41,433 bases of DNA from Ignavibacteria bacterium CG2_30_36_16 (GTDB lineage: Bacteria > Bacteroidota > Ignavibacteria > Ignavibacteriales > Ignavibacteriaceae). The translations under genes were made by a program, and so were the position numbers. This document shows positions 18,863 to 27,946 of this stretch, one piece after another. The notes under the pieces are model-generated. The model did not search any database. It was not told where the DNA came from and saw only the letters and a list, made by a program, of their open reading frames with translations. How positions within the stretch are numbered: the first letter of the stretch is position 1; each line of letters opens with the position of its first letter. The DNA lies in the NCBI GenBank assembly GCA_001873185.1, contig MNYQ01000072.1, positions 1-41,433 on the forward strand. Direction: 5' to 3'.

Positions 18863-19579
18863 TTATTTAAAATAATCGTTAAACAACATTTCAACTTCAT
18901 CCATCATCTTTTGGTCTATGTTGAATGACACATAATCAGCGAAGTTATTTAATACAACCACAGAATTTATGCTTGTATCTTTTTGCTCAAGGTCAGCAAT
19001 TCTTTTGCAAACATTTTGATTGAGAATCCGGATGTCTTCATAAATGTGAGTTAGGTTTTCAAACTCCCAATCGGGTTTATTGCCCCGTTTCCATAAAAAA
19101 TATTGAGCAAGCATATACATAGAAAGAACGCGATACTCTGTTTCTTCAAGCGATGCGAAGGGAAGATGAAATTTAACCATTGGCTTTAATTTCCCCATTA
19201 TCGGGCATCCGCTTGTTACCATCAGAATTCCAATGAAACTGCTTACTCCAACCTGAAGCGAATCTTTTTTATAATATTGCCTCGCTTCTGTTGTAATTTT
19301 AATATCAACCATGTCGTAAGATGCACATCCGTAAAATTCTTCAATAACAGCCACAAGGTTTACGGCAACCGGACAGTGAACTGTTTTTTCTCCATCGAGC
19401 GGACAGTGAGGACATCTGAAGTTTATTAATTTAGTCCACTCTGGCAAAAGCAAATTATTATCCCGCTTAATGAGTAGAGTGTTTGCATCAATAACAACTT
19501 TAAAATCCTTTTGTGAACCGTCTTCAAAATTAAATTGATAAATGTATGTAATTTCTTCAGAGTTCAATTTCTGCCTCAA
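18863..19579 (-). CDS. Cys-rich conserved protein of unknown function (possibly DUF6901)
   Basis: A soluble 238-residue protein with no signal peptide. Its N-terminal strand pattern (FNFEDGSQKDFKVVIDANTL) is followed by a Cys cluster (CPHCPLDGEKTVHCPVAVNL, about residues 55-74), further GCASYD and TSGCPIMGKLKPM, and then a helical region (LAQYFLWKRG). The pattern recalls an uncharacterised conserved family that I believe is DUF6901, from memory. The paired Cys suggest a metal site, but this is only inference. It lies directly upstream of the queuosine-type transporter in the same apparent operon. No function should be assigned. Confidence 0.75.
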   Translation of the reverse strand: MRQKLNSEEITYIYQFNFEDGSQKDFKVVIDANTLLIKRDNNLLLPEWTKLINFRCPHCPLDGEKTVHCPVAVNLVAVIEEFYGCASYDMVDIKITTEARQYYKKDSLQVGVSSFIGILMVTSGCPIMGKLKPMVKFHLPFASLEETEYRVLSMYMLAQYFLWKRGNKPDWEFENLTHIYEDIRILNQNVCKRIADLEQKDTSINSVVVLNNFADYVSFNIDQKMMDEVEMLFNDYFK

Positions 19580-19733
19580 ATAGTTAATACTGATAATTAC
19601 GCGGTTAGAAGATAGATTATTTTTATTATAAATAAAATAGTTGAACCGATTGAAAGATAAAATTTATACCTCCAATAAAAGAATTTTTTCAAGGTTCTGA
19701 GTAGAGGTCTATCATTTCCCCTAACTAAAAAAG

Positions 19734-19761
19734 AAAAAGCGGCAGAGCCATGCCGCTTTTT
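19734..19761 (-). terminator. Rho-independent terminator after the DUF6600 gene
   Basis: An 11-base stem (AAAAAGCGGCA with TGCCGCTTTTT) and a six-base loop lie 33 bases past the stop of the minus-strand DUF6600 gene, with a T-run on either strand. It could also terminate transcription in the other direction. Confidence 0.92.
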
Positions 19762-19793
19762 CTGAGGAGAGAGAGTATGAGAGTAAATTTTAA

Positions 19794-21116
19794 CTATCTT
19801 TTGTGTTCTCTTGTGCCGCCGCTATTTTTATTAGTGTCTGAGCGCTTGCTGTTATTTCTAACCGGCTGCTTTACTTCACGTTTTTGTTCTGGAGGTCTCT
19901 GATACTGCTTCTGATTACTGGATTCATTTCTCGACTCAATTTTTCGATTCTCAACTTTTCTTTCAATTTTAGGAGCAGTATTTGTTTTAACTACTTGACG
20001 TTCGGCAGTTTGCTGAGTACGCTCTTCCTTTCTTTCAATAACCGGAGGATTGACATTTCTTTTTTCATCATTACTGTTTCTCTTAATAATTTCCCTATCA
20101 TTTCTATCCGTAGTTCGGGAATCATTCTTTGTGCTTTCATTAACTTGTTTCCTAACTCCAATATTCCTATCGGTGTTGGTTTCTTTGTTGCGTTCAATTT
20201 GTTTTTCTTCTCTATCGTTTACAACTTTTCTTTCGTTAATTGCTTCTCTATAAATAACAGTTTTTTCTCCGCCTCTTCTGTCGCCGAGCTCAATCTTAGC
20301 AACGTCAAGATTTATTTTTCTGTCAGAACGTTTTACTTCCAACTTCTGCGCGCGCTCACGTTTTATCAAATCTCTGTCAGCAACAAAAGTTCTTAAAACA
20401 TCTTTGTCTCTTGAGTTTTTCCCCCGGACTTCGAGAGGATCAGAATATCTTTGAATTTCACGTTCACGAATGTCCTGTCCGCTTCTTTTTCTAACAACAT
20501 CAATATCAACACCTCTGTTAACAACCCGCCCGTTACGGTAATCATAGTTGTTGCGATATTTAGTTCTTGAGTGAATACGGTATTTGTACTCACTTGCTAC
20601 ATAATGTTTGTACAGATACGGATCATAAAAGTAATTATAATTTACATAGTGCCAATGGTTGTACGGAGCGTAATAATCATGAGTATAATGAAGCCCAATT
20701 CCAATCGTAAAAGCTGCATAAGGTGATAAAGGCGCCCAACCGATATAATCGTTGTCATATCTCCACTCTACCCATGAAGGCGCCCATTCGTAATCGGGAA
20801 CCCAAAGCCATCCGTAGAAATCATCGTAATGCCATCTTCCATAATGGTAAGTTATATATCCAAAATCTTCGTAGGAATCCCAGTACCAACCATCCGCTGA
20901 CCAAATCCATCTGCCTATTGAATAAGGCTGCCATCCGGTTCTCATCACTGTAGGACGCCAGACAATTACACCCGAACCAATTTCCATCCAAACACCGTGC
21001 GGTGTTAATGCAGTATAAAAATATCCGTCTACACTGCGGGGTACTGCTGGTTTAGCTTCCGCAATAAAAGCGAATGCTAAAACTAAAAATGCTGCAGAAA
21101 TAATTAACTTTCTCAT
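19794..21116 (-). CDS. DUF6600-type secreted protein with Arg/Glu-rich tail
   Basis: An exported protein of unknown role. A signal peptide ends near residue 21 (FAFIAEA). Residues about 30-190 are the Trp/Tyr-rich region of the DUF6600 type, with repeats such as WQPYSIGRWIW, YHYGRWHYDDFYGWLWVPDY and WAPSWVEWRYDNDYIGWAPL. The C-terminal half (about 200-440) is a low-complexity stretch rich in Arg, Glu, Lys, Asn and Asp, probably disordered. Such basic tails may contact cell wall or nucleic acid, but this is not shown. It ends at a strong terminator and is probably a single-gene unit. A frame on the opposite strand across the tail is an artefact of its composition. Confidence 0.85.
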   Translation of the reverse strand: MRKLIISAAFLVLAFAFIAEAKPAVPRSVDGYFYTALTPHGVWMEIGSGVIVWRPTVMRTGWQPYSIGRWIWSADGWYWDSYEDFGYITYHYGRWHYDDFYGWLWVPDYEWAPSWVEWRYDNDYIGWAPLSPYAAFTIGIGLHYTHDYYAPYNHWHYVNYNYFYDPYLYKHYVASEYKYRIHSRTKYRNNYDYRNGRVVNRGVDIDVVRKRSGQDIREREIQRYSDPLEVRGKNSRDKDVLRTFVADRDLIKRERAQKLEVKRSDRKINLDVAKIELGDRRGGEKTVIYREAINERKVVNDREEKQIERNKETNTDRNIGVRKQVNESTKNDSRTTDRNDREIIKRNSNDEKRNVNPPVIERKEERTQQTAERQVVKTNTAPKIERKVENRKIESRNESSNQKQYQRPPEQKREVKQPVRNNSKRSDTNKNSGGTREHKR

Positions 21117-21257
21117 GATATTACCTCGTTTTAAAGATTCATAGCTCCTGGTTCAATCATTATGCCATAGGGAGGATGTGATTGTAGTGCTTTAATGTAA
21201 GATTAAGTGAGATGTGTGTCTATTATTCTGGGCAGAGCAAACTTTTTTATATACAAA

Positions 21258-22397
21258 TCAGCGTTTTATTTTTCGGTCTTTCCATTTGTAGTTACCGAAC
21301 ACTCCTCCTATTGATGCAAAAATGATATATGGAATCTGAAACAACTCGGCTATGAAGAAATATTTTGTAACCGGACTGTTAAATAATCTACTGTTCCCTT
21401 TTTTGATGATGAGGAATTCTAATGCAATTTTTAGTAATAATGCACTTAGTAAATAAATGAGGAATAAATTAGAAACTGTAAAACCAAAGATAACTGAGGC
21501 AATCAAACTCAAGTAGAAGAAAAAAATCAGAACCAATCGGGCTATAAATAATTTATCGGCATAAAAAAATCCTTTGCTTGCCCATCTTTTCCTTTGATTA
21601 TAAAACTGCGAGAGGTTTTTGTTTGCCGCAGTTTTAACGACCGATTTTTTATCAAAGCAAAATTTAACTTTATAATTTGTTTTACGGCTGATTTGCTGCA
21701 TCAATAGTTCATCGTCTCCCGATGAAAGATTCATCTGACCCTCGTACCCGCCGGCTTCCTGAAATGCTGTTTTACGATATGCAAGATTTGCTGCATTACA
21801 AATTGCCGGCTTTCCAACGCCAATTAAACCAGCCCCGGCAATTATCAAACCCATAAATTCGAGTTTTTGAATTTTGCCAAACAGCGTTCCATCATCGTCA
21901 AATTCAACAGGACCCGAAACGAATCCTGTTTGTGTATCAAATGTAGGGATTAAAACATTCAACCAATTTCTTGGATGAATACAATCTGCGTCCGATGTTA
22001 CGATTATTTCTCCCTTAGCAAAAGTGAGAGCATATCGTACCGCCTTCTTTTTATGAGCCATTTCATCAGCAATAAGCGGCGCATCAATTACATTAATATT
22101 TTTTTTTCTGATTGATTCTCTCAGTAATTCGGGCGAACCGTCATCTGAATTATCATTTACATATATTGTTTCAAACTTGTCCTCGGGGTAATCTATTGTT
22201 TCGATACTTTTCAAACTTTTTAAAATTATATCTCTTTCATTACGAAAGGCAATTATTATGCTGATAAATTCATTTTGAATTGCTCTTGAATAGGTTGTTT
22301 TTTCAAGTTCAAACAGACCGGCAAATATTTCAAACAGAAAAAAGAGATAATGAAATAAAAGCAAAATAAATAGGGAGAGAAATATTTCAGTCATCAT
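21258..22397 (-). CDS. Membrane glycosyltransferase, family 2
   Basis: An inner-membrane glycosyltransferase with a GT-A fold. One N-terminal membrane helix (about residues 3-27) precedes the catalytic domain: ISIIIAFRNERD, YVNDNSDDGSPELL, the DxD metal site DAD at residues 136-138 in VTSDADCIHPRNW, and the acceptor-side motif NQRKRWASKGFFY of the Q/RxxRW class. Several membrane helices follow. Sugar donor and acceptor cannot be read from sequence. Its start overlaps the end of the flippase-like gene by 11 bp, so both are one unit, suggesting synthesis and handling of a lipid-linked sugar or glycolipid. Confidence 0.9.
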   Translation of the reverse strand: MMTEIFLSLFILLLFHYLFFLFEIFAGLFELEKTTYSRAIQNEFISIIIAFRNERDIILKSLKSIETIDYPEDKFETIYVNDNSDDGSPELLRESIRKKNINVIDAPLIADEMAHKKKAVRYALTFAKGEIIVTSDADCIHPRNWLNVLIPTFDTQTGFVSGPVEFDDDGTLFGKIQKLEFMGLIIAGAGLIGVGKPAICNAANLAYRKTAFQEAGGYEGQMNLSSGDDELLMQQISRKTNYKVKFCFDKKSVVKTAANKNLSQFYNQRKRWASKGFFYADKLFIARLVLIFFFYLSLIASVIFGFTVSNLFLIYLLSALLLKIALEFLIIKKGNSRLFNSPVTKYFFIAELFQIPYIIFASIGGVFGNYKWKDRKIKR

Positions 22398-23382
22398 TTT
22401 TTTTCAACAACAAAACCATGCCAACGGCAGATGGTAATAGTATATTAATCATAAAAAGAAATATAGAAGCATTAAAAGCAGCAACGGCAGTGCCGCCAAG
22501 CTGCGTAATGAAATAAACTGAGGCTGCTTCTCGAACTCCAAGCTCACCAATAGTAACCGGGGGAATAACAGTTTTGGTAAACATCAATAAACAGCCTGCC
22601 CACATAAAAGTTAAGAAATTGTATCCGGTGGAGAATGCGGCGACAAGAAGGGCAAATTGCAAAATAAAAGTAAAATATTGCCCCAGCGTAAGATACGTCA
22701 TCTTTGCAGCAACATTATTTTTTAAATTTTTTAATATTCTCAAATGTCCCAACAGTTTGTAAAGGCGCCGGGATGATTTTATTTTCTTAAAAATAATATT
22801 ATTCCAAAAGCCGGGATCTGTAAAAAGCATAAAAGAGAAATAAAAAAGTAATAAAACCATCACAAACAGCGGGAGAGTTATTAACATCATCATTCTATAA
22901 TGATAATGCATAAACAAAAGCACAGCAAGAGCGCCGGCATAAAGCACAGTTAAGAGCGGAAATAATTTATCCACTATTGTAGCAAGAGTAACATCAATTA
23001 AATTTTTATCTCTAAAAGGAATCGCCCTTCCAAAATATTCTCCCACACGCATTGGCGTAAATGCGCCCGCAGAAAAACCATAGAAAAGAGAAAGAATAAC
23101 TTTCTGTTTGTCTTTTTCATCAATTAGTTCACTGCATACAATTTTCCACCGCTTGTATTGGAAATATAGATTAAGCGGAAGGAGAAGTATCGTAAGTAAA
23201 ATTAAAATTGGATTGGAATTGACAAAGGCACTTGCAATTTCCGAAGGATCTATATAAAAGACGATAAAAAGTATAAGCCCGCATGCAATTAATAACTTTA
23301 AAATATTAAGCAGCCCCTTGCCGTATTTAGCAATGGCTTCTTGTATGTAATTTTTTAGTTTTAATGCCGGAGTTGAATTCAA
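22387..23382 (-). CDS. Lysylphosphatidylglycerol synthetase/UPF0104-type membrane protein
   Basis: A multi-pass membrane protein of 331 residues belonging to the flippase-like UPF0104 family (AglD/MprF N-terminal region). Recognisable parts are LNLYFQYKRWKIVC, FYGFSAGAFTPMRVGEYFGR with the family's conserved glycine-rich loop, and TVIPPVTIGELGVREAASVYF near the end. Members transfer or flip lipids, often next to glycosyltransferases, as here. It lacks the soluble MprF synthetase domain, so it does not itself make lysyl-PG. It is translationally coupled to the family-2 glycosyltransferase downstream. Confidence 0.88.
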   Translation of the reverse strand: MNSTPALKLKNYIQEAIAKYGKGLLNILKLLIACGLILFIVFYIDPSEIASAFVNSNPILILLTILLLPLNLYFQYKRWKIVCSELIDEKDKQKVILSLFYGFSAGAFTPMRVGEYFGRAIPFRDKNLIDVTLATIVDKLFPLLTVLYAGALAVLLFMHYHYRMMMLITLPLFVMVLLLFYFSFMLFTDPGFWNNIIFKKIKSSRRLYKLLGHLRILKNLKNNVAAKMTYLTLGQYFTFILQFALLVAAFSTGYNFLTFMWAGCLLMFTKTVIPPVTIGELGVREAASVYFITQLGGTAVAAFNASIFLFMINILLPSAVGMVLLLKKNDD

Positions 23383-23532
23383 CCAAAAACCGATTAATTT
23401 TTAGGCGGAAAATAAATAATTATATGCTTCAAGGAAAGTTTATATCCCGATAACTTGCATTAATGCTATAAGTTTTATTTTTTGATGTAATTCAATTTCA
23501 ATTTTTCTCGAATGCCTTAAACAGGAGTAATA

Positions 23533-25161
23533 ATGTTTGTTAATTTTAGTGATATCCCAGGTCATCAAAATTTATTTTTAGATTATCTTTATGATTTTGA
23601 AAATGTGAGCAGTTTCTACAAACATAATTTTCGCAATCGTGAAAATTATATGAACATATTTAAGGAAATCAGTTCTTCCGATAAAGCGCCAAGGGAAAAG
23701 CTGGTTCATTTAATTAATGAGCAGTATTCCGGTTTTAGTTTGTCTAATAAAACAGAGCAGAATATAAAACTGCTCGAAAACGAAAAAACTCTCGCCGTCG
23801 TTACAGGTCAGCAGCTTGGTATGCTTGGCGGACCAATGTATACTTTTTATAAAATTTTTACAGCTATAAAACTTGCAAAACATCTTAGTGAACGGTATGA
23901 CGATTACAATTTCGTACCGGTGTTTTGGCTTGAAAGTGACGACCATGATGTTGAAGAAGTTAGTTCCATCAAAATTATTAATGACAACAATAACATCGTT
24001 ACTGTTAAATATGGGGATAAATCTGAAGACGAGGAAAGTAACACAGGGAGCGTCGGTTACATAAAATTTGATGAGTCAATTAATACTTTTTTTGAGAGCC
24101 TTGGTTCAAATCTTCGAACAACTGAATTTAAAGAAGAAATTGTTAACAACTTAAGATCATTTTATAAGGAAGGCACATCATTCAAAGAGGCTTTTAAAAA
24201 ATTAATTTACTCTATATTCGATAGGTACGGATTAATTATTTTCGATCCTCAAGGTGCAGGGGTTAAGTCTCTATTAAAACCAATATTTAAAAAAGAGATT
24301 TCCGACTTTCGTACTCATACACAAGAACTTGTACATGTTAGTGCAAAACTTGAGGAGGTATATCATGCACAGGTTAAAATTCGTCCCATCAATCTTTTTT
24401 TTAGCACAGATGATGGGCGATATTTAATTGAACCCGGCGATAACATTTTTAAACTAAAACGGAAAAGGATACGTTTTACTTATGAAGAAATAATGAATTT
24501 GATTGAGGAACAGCCGGAAAAATTTAGTCCTAATGTTTTGTTGAGACCAATCTGTCAGGACTACATACTCCCCACAGCATTTTATGTCGGCGGACCAAGT
24601 GAAATTGCATACTTTGCTCAAGTGATGCCGCTTTACGGAATTTATAATATTGCTGCGCCGGTTATTTATCCCCGCTCGTCATTAACCGTAATGGAAAAAA
24701 ATGTTTCTTCACTTCTCGAAAAATATAATTTAAATATACATGATGTGTTTATAAATACTAATAAACTTAAGGACAAGGTTTTATCCGATATAAGTGAAAA
24801 CTCTCTTGATGATATTTTTGAAAAAACTAAAACCGATATTGCTCTAGCGATGGATTTGCTCAAAGAGAAATTGTTTGAATTTGATAAGACGGTAAGCGAC
24901 TCGAGTACAAAATACAGACAAAAAATTATAAGTTATGTAGATGAATTAAGAACAAAAGCTAACGATGCGCAAAAGAAAAAATATGAAACAACTTTGCGTC
25001 AACTTGATAAACTTTCTGCAGCATTATACCCGAACAATAATCTTCAGGAAAGGGAAATTAACTTTATATACTTTGCACACAAATATGGATTAAATATTAT
25101 TGATAAGTTTTATGAGGAACTTGAAATAAATAAATTTGAACACCAGGTGATGGAACTTTAA
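23533..25161 (+). CDS. bshC: Bacillithiol biosynthesis cysteine-adding enzyme BshC
   Basis: Adds cysteine to glucosaminyl-malate in the last step of bacillithiol synthesis, the low-molecular-weight thiol of Firmicutes and many Bacteroidota/Chlorobi. The Rossmann core shows VVTGQQLGMLGGPMYTFYK, then PVFWLESDDHDVEEV. LRPICQDYILPTAFYVGGPS and the C-terminal coiled coil (about residues 440-490) are also typical. The length of 542 residues matches the family. It is a lone gene, with an AGGAG ribosome binding site before the ATG. bshA and bshB are not in the window. Confidence 0.95.
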   Translation: MFVNFSDIPGHQNLFLDYLYDFENVSSFYKHNFRNRENYMNIFKEISSSDKAPREKLVHLINEQYSGFSLSNKTEQNIKLLENEKTLAVVTGQQLGMLGGPMYTFYKIFTAIKLAKHLSERYDDYNFVPVFWLESDDHDVEEVSSIKIINDNNNIVTVKYGDKSEDEESNTGSVGYIKFDESINTFFESLGSNLRTTEFKEEIVNNLRSFYKEGTSFKEAFKKLIYSIFDRYGLIIFDPQGAGVKSLLKPIFKKEISDFRTHTQELVHVSAKLEEVYHAQVKIRPINLFFSTDDGRYLIEPGDNIFKLKRKRIRFTYEEIMNLIEEQPEKFSPNVLLRPICQDYILPTAFYVGGPSEIAYFAQVMPLYGIYNIAAPVIYPRSSLTVMEKNVSSLLEKYNLNIHDVFINTNKLKDKVLSDISENSLDDIFEKTKTDIALAMDLLKEKLFEFDKTVSDSSTKYRQKIISYVDELRTKANDAQKKKYETTLRQLDKLSAALYPNNNLQEREINFIYFAHKYGLNIIDKFYEELEINKFEHQVMEL

Positions 25162-25261
25162 CAATCCCCGGTTTCATAAAGGCATCTCTAATCAGTTAGT
25201 TAACGGAATGCGAGTTACCAAAAAAGACATTGCCTTTATTTATCAAAAGAATGACTTTATC

Positions 25262-25433
25262 GTCATTGCGAACGAGTCCTCGAGTGAAGCAATCTCAGTT
25301 CTAAAAGTGAGTCTTCTTCGTTCCTCGCAGTGATCCCGCAAGCGGGATAGGATGTCATTAGTAGCGACTCTTTGGGAGTGAAGCAATCTCCACAATGAAA
25401 GATTGCTTCGCTCGAAGACTCACTCGCAATGAC
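25262..25433. repeat. Inverted-repeat element (GTCATTGCGA...GCAATC arms)
   Basis: Two 33-bp arms at 25262-25294 and 25401-25433 are inverted copies with about five mismatches. Each begins GTCATTGCGA and ends GAAGCAATC. Between them lie a CCCGC/GCGGG hairpin (25333-25348) and a third, direct arm copy (about 25354-25391). A truncated fourth arm starts at 25442. There is no coding capacity, so it could be a miniature mobile element or a folded RNA/DNA element. A relative occurs near 41185-41233. Confidence 0.85.
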
Positions 25434-25452
25434 TATCGGACTGTCATTGCGA

Positions 25453-25468
25453 TCCGTTAGCTAAAGGA
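25453..25468. repeat. 16-bp dispersed palindrome, imperfect copy
   Basis: TCCGTTAGCTAAAGGA, one change from the perfect palindrome. It directly follows a truncated GTCATTGCGA arm, which suggests one repeat family has entered or replaced the middle of the other. Confidence 0.6.
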
Positions 25469-25631
25469 TGAGCCCATAAGTTTAAGTCTGATTTTAAAAT
25501 TAATTGTTAAAATATTTTTACCTCATTTAAGCGCTTTCAATAAGATGGCGCAGGTGAATTCTGTTTATAAAATATTTTACTCAGATTTAACCATTGTGCT
25601 ATAAAAAAACTTCATATGCTTTTGTTCGACG

Positions 25632-26912
25632 TCAGCCATAAACGATGCTTCCTAATTGCTCAAGAAATAAGGGATTCGAAATTTCCACACATTCAAAATC
25701 ATCAACCGTTCCACCGCTTTGATTTAACATAGACAAAACAGCGCAGCTCATGGCTATGCGGTGATCGCCGAAACTTTTCAAGTGAGATTTTTTGTTTTTT
25801 ATATTTCCGCTGATTTTAAAACCATCATCATTTTCTTCAACATCAAAACCGGCTGAAGATAGATTATTACAGATTGTTTTAATACGGTCAGACTCTTTTA
25901 CTCTCAATTCTGAAGCGCCGCTTACAATAAAATCGTCTTCAGCAAACGCACCGGCAACAGCAAGGATCGGGATTTCATCAATTATATTCGGGATAATCTC
26001 GGTATCAATTAAAATATTTTTTAATCTGCTATTCTTCACAAAAATATCTCCGTATGGTTCACCTGAAGTTTCTTTTTGGTTTACTATTGAGATATCGCCC
26101 CCCATCTTTTTTAATACTTCAATGAATGCGGTTCGCGTTGTATTAAGTGTAATATTTTTTATTAATAGTTCCCCATCTCTGCTCAATAACGTAAGCACGA
26201 TAAAAAATGCAGCGCTCGAAATATCCGATGGAATAAAATACTCTTTGGGCGAAGGTAAAAACGATGAATTAACGGCGATGATTTTCTGTCCGGATTCTTC
26301 TTTGATAGGTAAACCCAGCATAAATTCTGTGTGATTACGCGAAGGAGTGTTTTCCACGACTGTTGTATTCTTTTCGAAATGCAATCCGGAGATCAGCACT
26401 GCGCTTTTTAATTGTGCACTTGCAATCGGCAATTGGTAATCAATAGGAGCTAATGAATTTGAAGGAAAATATTTTAAAGGCAGAGTAAAATTATCCGAAG
26501 CTTCAATTCGTCCACCCATTGCACTAAGCGGTGTAATAATTCTTTTCATGGGTCTTTGAGATAAAGAATTGTCACCGATTAAAGTAGTTTCAAATTTTTG
26601 ATGGATTAATAATCCGCTTATCAATCTTGCAGTCGTTCCGGAGTTGTCGGCGTTTAAAGCGGAAGCGGGTTTGCTTAAACCGGCGATACCTTTACCGTTG
26701 ATAATTACTTTGTCGAATTCATTTTTAATTTCGATGCCAAGCTGCCGGAAACAATTTTTAGTAGATTTTACGTCGGCGCCATCGGAAAGATTTGTTAAAA
26801 CAGATTTACCTCGAGCCATTGAAGAAAAAATTACGGCGCGATGCGAAATTGATTTGTCGCCCGGCAAATTTAACTCACCCTTTATCTTCGATATGTGAGA
26901 AAACTCATGCAC
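25632..26912 (-). CDS. aroA: 3-phosphoshikimate 1-carboxyvinyltransferase (EPSP synthase)
   Basis: Transfers enolpyruvate from PEP to shikimate-3-phosphate in aromatic amino acid synthesis. The key segments are LPGDKSISHR with Lys20, Ser21 and Arg25, ADNSGTTARL, DNSLSQRPMKR, DEIPILAVAGAFA with the catalytic-region Asp/Glu, RVKESDRI and GDHRIAM. The length of 426 residues is normal. It is the last gene of a tight run hicB-like, trmH, aroA, with a 2-bp gap upstream. No other shikimate gene is nearby. Confidence 0.96.
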   Translation of the reverse strand: MHEFSHISKIKGELNLPGDKSISHRAVIFSSMARGKSVLTNLSDGADVKSTKNCFRQLGIEIKNEFDKVIINGKGIAGLSKPASALNADNSGTTARLISGLLIHQKFETTLIGDNSLSQRPMKRIITPLSAMGGRIEASDNFTLPLKYFPSNSLAPIDYQLPIASAQLKSAVLISGLHFEKNTTVVENTPSRNHTEFMLGLPIKEESGQKIIAVNSSFLPSPKEYFIPSDISSAAFFIVLTLLSRDGELLIKNITLNTTRTAFIEVLKKMGGDISIVNQKETSGEPYGDIFVKNSRLKNILIDTEIIPNIIDEIPILAVAGAFAEDDFIVSGASELRVKESDRIKTICNNLSSAGFDVEENDDGFKISGNIKNKKSHLKSFGDHRIAMSCAVLSMLNQSGGTVDDFECVEISNPLFLEQLGSIVYG

Positions 26913-26914
26913 AA

Positions 26915-27505
26915 TTATTTTGTGCTTAATTTATTTATCAACGCTTCAAGTTCCTCAGTTCCCGTTTTATTTTGTGAGTACATTTTTTCTCCCTCACGCT
27001 GTCTTACCGCTTCATAAAGAACAACTGCGGTTGCAACTGAAACATTAAGGCTTTGCACCATGCCATACATCGGGATTAGAAATTTCTCGTCCGCCAGTTT
27101 AGCCGCTTCATCCGAAACACCCCGATGTTCGTTGCCTAAAACGATAGCGCATTTCTCTTTGAGATTTAGTTCGTATAAACTTTTTGCACCCGCTGTTATC
27201 GAAGAAGCATAAATTTTAAAACCATGCTTCCTCAAAAAAGAATAACAATCATCAACACTTTTATACTTCTCCCTTTCGATCCACTTAAATGCCGAGCCGG
27301 ATGATTTCTTCCCTATCTTCGGAAACTTTTCTATGTTGTAAACTAGGGAAACAGCGGGAACTCCCGCCGCATCGCATGTTCTAAAGATTGCACTTACATT
27401 ATGAGGATCGTGAATATTCTCGAGTACGACGTGAAGCGACAACTGCCTGTATCCGGCAACTTCGATAATTCTATTCTTCCGCTTTTCTGTTTTGAAGATT
27501 AACAC
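26915..27505 (-). CDS. TrmH-family RNA 2'-O-methyltransferase
   Basis: A SpoU-class SAM-dependent methyltransferase with the trefoil-knot fold, close to TrmH, which methylates G18 of tRNA. All three motifs are visible: NIHDPHNVSAIFRTCDAAGV, IVLGNEHRGVS and MVQSLNVSVATAVVLYE. Its short N-terminus, with no L30e-like domain, fits TrmH better than RlmB. The start is GTG at 27505, two bases after the stop of the HicB-like gene, implying translational coupling. The exact target is not provable from sequence, so I leave the symbol blank. Confidence 0.88.
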   Translation of the reverse strand: MLIFKTEKRKNRIIEVAGYRQLSLHVVLENIHDPHNVSAIFRTCDAAGVPAVSLVYNIEKFPKIGKKSSGSAFKWIEREKYKSVDDCYSFLRKHGFKIYASSITAGAKSLYELNLKEKCAIVLGNEHRGVSDEAAKLADEKFLIPMYGMVQSLNVSVATAVVLYEAVRQREGEKMYSQNKTGTEELEALINKLSTK

Positions 27506-27507
27506 AG

Positions 27508-27732
27508 TTAGCTTTTATTAAAAATCAATTTGTACAAGATTTGCTTTTGGGAAGTTTTTGCGCGATCGAGTTTAAATTTTCCTTTTTCTGTTTTTAAATA
27601 AAAAGATGCAAGTTCTATAATCTTTTCTAATACCGTCTCTTCGTCATGCGCCCAGGATTCACATCCCTTTAACGATGGTATTTCTGCTGTGCAGCCGTCA
27701 TCCGTTATTTTCACTACTAAATCTAAAACCAT
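27508..27732 (-). CDS. Solitary HicB-like small protein
   Basis: A 74-residue protein resembling the HicB/UPF0150 partial RNase H fold: VVKITDDGCTAEIPSLKGCE, then SWAHDEETVLEKIIELASFY. In HicAB modules HicB is the antitoxin, but no HicA toxin gene lies beside it and the C-terminal DNA-binding domain is absent. It directly precedes trmH with a 2-bp gap. It may be an orphan or a domesticated member with another role; function unknown. Confidence 0.75.
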   Translation of the reverse strand: MVLDLVVKITDDGCTAEIPSLKGCESWAHDEETVLEKIIELASFYLKTEKGKFKLDRAKTSQKQILYKLIFNKS

Positions 27733-27749
27733 TATAGTATTGCCGTTTA

Positions 27750-27765
27750 TCCGTTAGCCAACGGA
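27750..27765. repeat. 16-bp dispersed palindrome, variant copy
   Basis: TCCGTTAGCCAACGGA followed by T residues, lying 18 bp upstream of the hicB-like start. A run of TTTTTAAT-like units at about 27796-27828 lies beside it, and the string TTGCCGCGCTATG (about 27836) matches sequence beside the palindrome at 169-184. The T-run gives a terminator look, but no plus-strand gene ends here. The rest of the 214-bp gap shows nothing else. Confidence 0.8.
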
Positions 27766-27946
27766 TTTTTTGTGTCAAAATATTTTATGTGTTAACAATT
27801 TTTAATTTTTCATTTTTAATTTTTAATTGCGGCTTGCCGCGCTATGTTATCACTAATCTCTCTTTTTTATTATTCCAATTTTTACAAAATCCGAAATCAT
27901 TTGATCAAAGGGTGAACTTAAGTTTTATACAGTAATCCCCTCTTTA

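Larger units (their letters stand above)
25162..25631. other. Intergenic region built of repeats
   Basis: The gap between convergent bshC and aroA holds a large inverted-repeat element (25262-25433), a truncated extra arm, and an imperfect copy of the 16-bp palindrome (25453-25468). Another partial palindrome (about 25192-25206) lies just after bshC. I see no gene here. Confidence 0.7.

Noticed and set aside
19884-20396. 170-residue plus-strand frame opposite the DUF6600 gene
   Set aside because: It is the mirror of the Arg/Glu-rich tail; the minus-strand frame has signal peptide, domain and terminator.
27750-27771. Palindrome with T-run as a terminator
   Set aside because: The T-run is on the plus strand, where no gene ends; the same palindrome occurs elsewhere without a T-run.
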